Positions 62,682 to 64,000 of a stretch of DNA of 64,000 bases are shown here, piece after piece. Each line of letters starts with the position of its first letter. Position 1 is the first letter of the stretch. This DNA is from DASQPA01 sp963756455 (GTDB lineage Bacteria > Acidobacteriota > Thermoanaerobaculia > Multivoradales > UBA5704). Below the pieces are notes generated by a model that had not been told where the DNA came from, searched no databases, and saw only the letters and a program-made list of their open reading frames with translations. Location of the stretch: assembly GCA_963756455.1 (NCBI GenBank), contig CAVWNC010000001.1, positions 992,001-1,056,000 on the forward strand. Reading direction: 5' to 3'. Both the position numbers and the translations under genes were made by a program.

Positions 62682-62685
62682 CGGC
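62679..62685 (-). other. Apparent frameshift in adenylation motif A3
   Basis: The minus strand reads TSGSTGRP, then one surplus C, then SGVLIRHGN in a new frame. Removing one base near 62681 restores TGRPSGVLIRHGN. The usual lysine of the TGxPKG motif would still be Ser. Either a real mutation or an assembly error. Confidence 0.7.
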
Positions 62686-64000
62686 CTGCCGGTCGAGCCC
62701 GAGGTGTAGATGACATAGGCCAGGCTCTCCGGCCCCGCACCGCTCACGACCGGCCCGTCGGACACTTCCTCGGGCTCGCCGTCCATGTGGAGCTGCACGG
62801 CAGTCGAGCCGGCGAGCGCGGGGGCGATTTCGCTCCGGGTGACGACGACCGGAGCCGCGGAGTCGGCGAGCAGGTATTCCAGGCGCTCCTGCGGATAGGC
62901 CGGATCGAGCGGCAGGTAGGCGCCGCCGGCCTTGAGCACGCCGAGGATCGCCACCACCAGCTCGAGCGAGCGTTCGAGGCAGACCCCCACCACCACCTCG
63001 GGACCCACGCCGAGACCCTGGAGACGGCGGGCCAGGCGGTTCGCCCGCCGGTCGAGCTCGCCGTAGGTCAGGCTTAGGACCCCCAGGATCACCGCCGGAG
63101 CCCGCGGCGCGCGCCGGGCCTGGGCGGCGAAGAGCTCGTGCAGGCAGGCCTCCGTCTCCGCCGCCGTCTCCGCCGTCGCCGGCTCGGTCTCGGCCCACTC
63201 GGCGAGGAGCTGGTGCCGCTCGGCCGCGGTCAAGAGCGGCAGCTCGTCTACCGATCGCTCCGGCGCCTCCGTCACTCTGGCGAGGAGGGTTTCGAGATGC
63301 CCTGCCATCCGGCGCACGGTCGAGCGGTCGAAGAGGTCGGTGCGGTAGTCCAGCTGGCAGGCGAGGCCGCCGGCCTCCTCCCGCACGGTCAGGATGAGGT
63401 CGAACTGCACCGTCCTCAGCGGCACTTCGACCGGCCGCCAGGTGAGGCCCGAGAGGGAGAGCGACGCGCGCGGCTGGTTGTGCAGGTTCAAGACCACCTG
63501 GAAGAGCGGCTCGTAGGCGAGGCTCCGTTCCGGCTTCAGGGCCTCGACCAGCATCTCGAACGGCACCTCCTGGTGGGTATAGGCCGCGAGCACCCCCTGG
63601 CGCACCCGGCCGAGGAGGGCGCCGAAGCCGGGCTCCCCGGAGAGATCCAGCCGCAGCACCAGGGTGTTGAGGAAAAACCCGATCAACTCCTCGACCTCGC
63701 GCCGGGTGCGGCCGGCGATCGGCGTGCCCACCGAGAGGTCGCGCTGCCCCGAATAGCGCGCCAGCAGGGTCGACCAGGCGGCGAGGAGGGTCATGAACAG
63801 GGTCGCCCCCTCCCGCCGGGAGAGCGCGCGCAGGACTTGGGAGAGCTCCGCCGGAAGCGCGAACGGCTCGCTCCGGCCGCGGAAGCTCTGCACCGGTGGC
63901 CGCGGCCGGTCCGTGGGCAGCGTCAGGAGCGGCGGCGCGCCGGCGAGTTGGCGGCGCCACCAGGCGAGCTCCTGCTCCAGGACCTCGCCGGACATCCAGG
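62681..64000 (-). CDS. NRPS, fragment running off the window (C-A1 N-terminus)
   Basis: Open beyond the window edge. The visible part begins in the second half of a condensation domain (LAWWRRQLAGAPPLLTLPTDRP, then VGTPIAGRTRREVEELIGFFLNTLVLR and HQEVPFEMLVEAL). It then enters an adenylation domain (LTYGELDRRANRL, LERSLELVVAILGVLKAGGAYLPLD) up to YVIYTSGSTGRP. There an extra base near 62681 shifts the frame; the remainder of the A domain continues in the next fragment. The true gene start and any loading module lie outside the window. Confidence 0.88.

Larger units (their letters stand above)
61390..64000 (-). other. NRPS module 1: C(partial)-A(Thr)-PCP
   Basis: C domain from the window edge to about 63240, A about 63230-61640, PCP about 61620-61390 with FFDLGGHSLLATQV. 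Residues at the specificity positions (FDFSVW, LNQTPS, IFGG, NMYG, TVHV) spell D-F-W-N-I-G-M-V-H-K, the threonine code. The frameshift lies in this A domain. Confidence 0.75.

Overview
The window is GC-rich bacterial chromosome. It looks like a soil-type, secondary-metabolite-producing organism, probably Acidobacteriota. That assignment is an inference from the gene mix: a secreted TPR-CHAT protein, several caspase-fold proteases, Asp-box propellers, a form II cox operon and a large NRPS-PKS. No rRNA, tRNA or housekeeping marker is present to confirm it.

Layout. (1) 2-10749, plus strand: the end of a sigma factor, a zinc-binding anti-sigma factor, a secreted TPR-CHAT protein, a small Gly/Asp tandem-repeat protein, a C25 (gingipain-type) peptidase, a C14 (caspase-type) peptidase, two small unknown proteins and a CHAT-TM-formylglycine-generating-enzyme-like fusion. 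Junctions are tight, several being 4-nt ATGA/GTGA overlaps. Four clan-CD protease domains from three families sit in one apparent operon. (2) 10808-17979, minus strand: an MFS transporter, two tandemly duplicated secreted Asp-box propellers and an M28 metallopeptidase. (3) 18123-23943, plus strand: coxS-coxL-coxM plus a MoxR ATPase and a vWA protein. The large subunit has the form II active-site loop, so it is probably not a true CO dehydrogenase. (4) 24118-26122: an FkbM methyltransferase and a sulfotransferase. Directly upstream of the sulfotransferase lies a decayed C-terminus of an NRPS thioesterase. (5) 26.3-37.4 kb: an accessory region with less GC-biased codon use. It holds toxin-antitoxin modules in several states of decay, a two-gene Hachiman-type antiphage system (HamA/HamB), an integron attC site and cassette, a 5'-truncated integron integrase, an array of exactly 25 palindromic 21-bp repeats, and a small gene with a strong terminator. 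(6) 37842-64000, minus strand: a giant NRPS-PKS assembly line running off the window edge, broken by two apparent single-base frameshifts.

Assembly line. In transcription order it reads (C)-A-PCP, C-A-PCP, C-A-PCP, KS-AT-ACP, C-A-PCP, C-A-PCP-E, C-A-PCP-E, TE. Reading the specificity residues by eye gives Thr, Thr, Leu-like, malonate (no ketoreductase), Val-like, D-Ser, D-Ser. The sulfotransferase and FkbM methyltransferase may be tailoring genes of this or a related cluster. They are now separated from the TE end by the accessory region, which is bordered on both sides by homologous thioesterase-end sequence.

Most interesting for follow-up: the sigma-controlled clan-CD protease operon with its repeat protein; the reversed-orientation integron remnant beside the 21-bp palindromic array; and the split biosynthetic cluster. 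Long open frames on the plus strand opposite the NRPS are shadows of GC-rich coding sequence and were left out.
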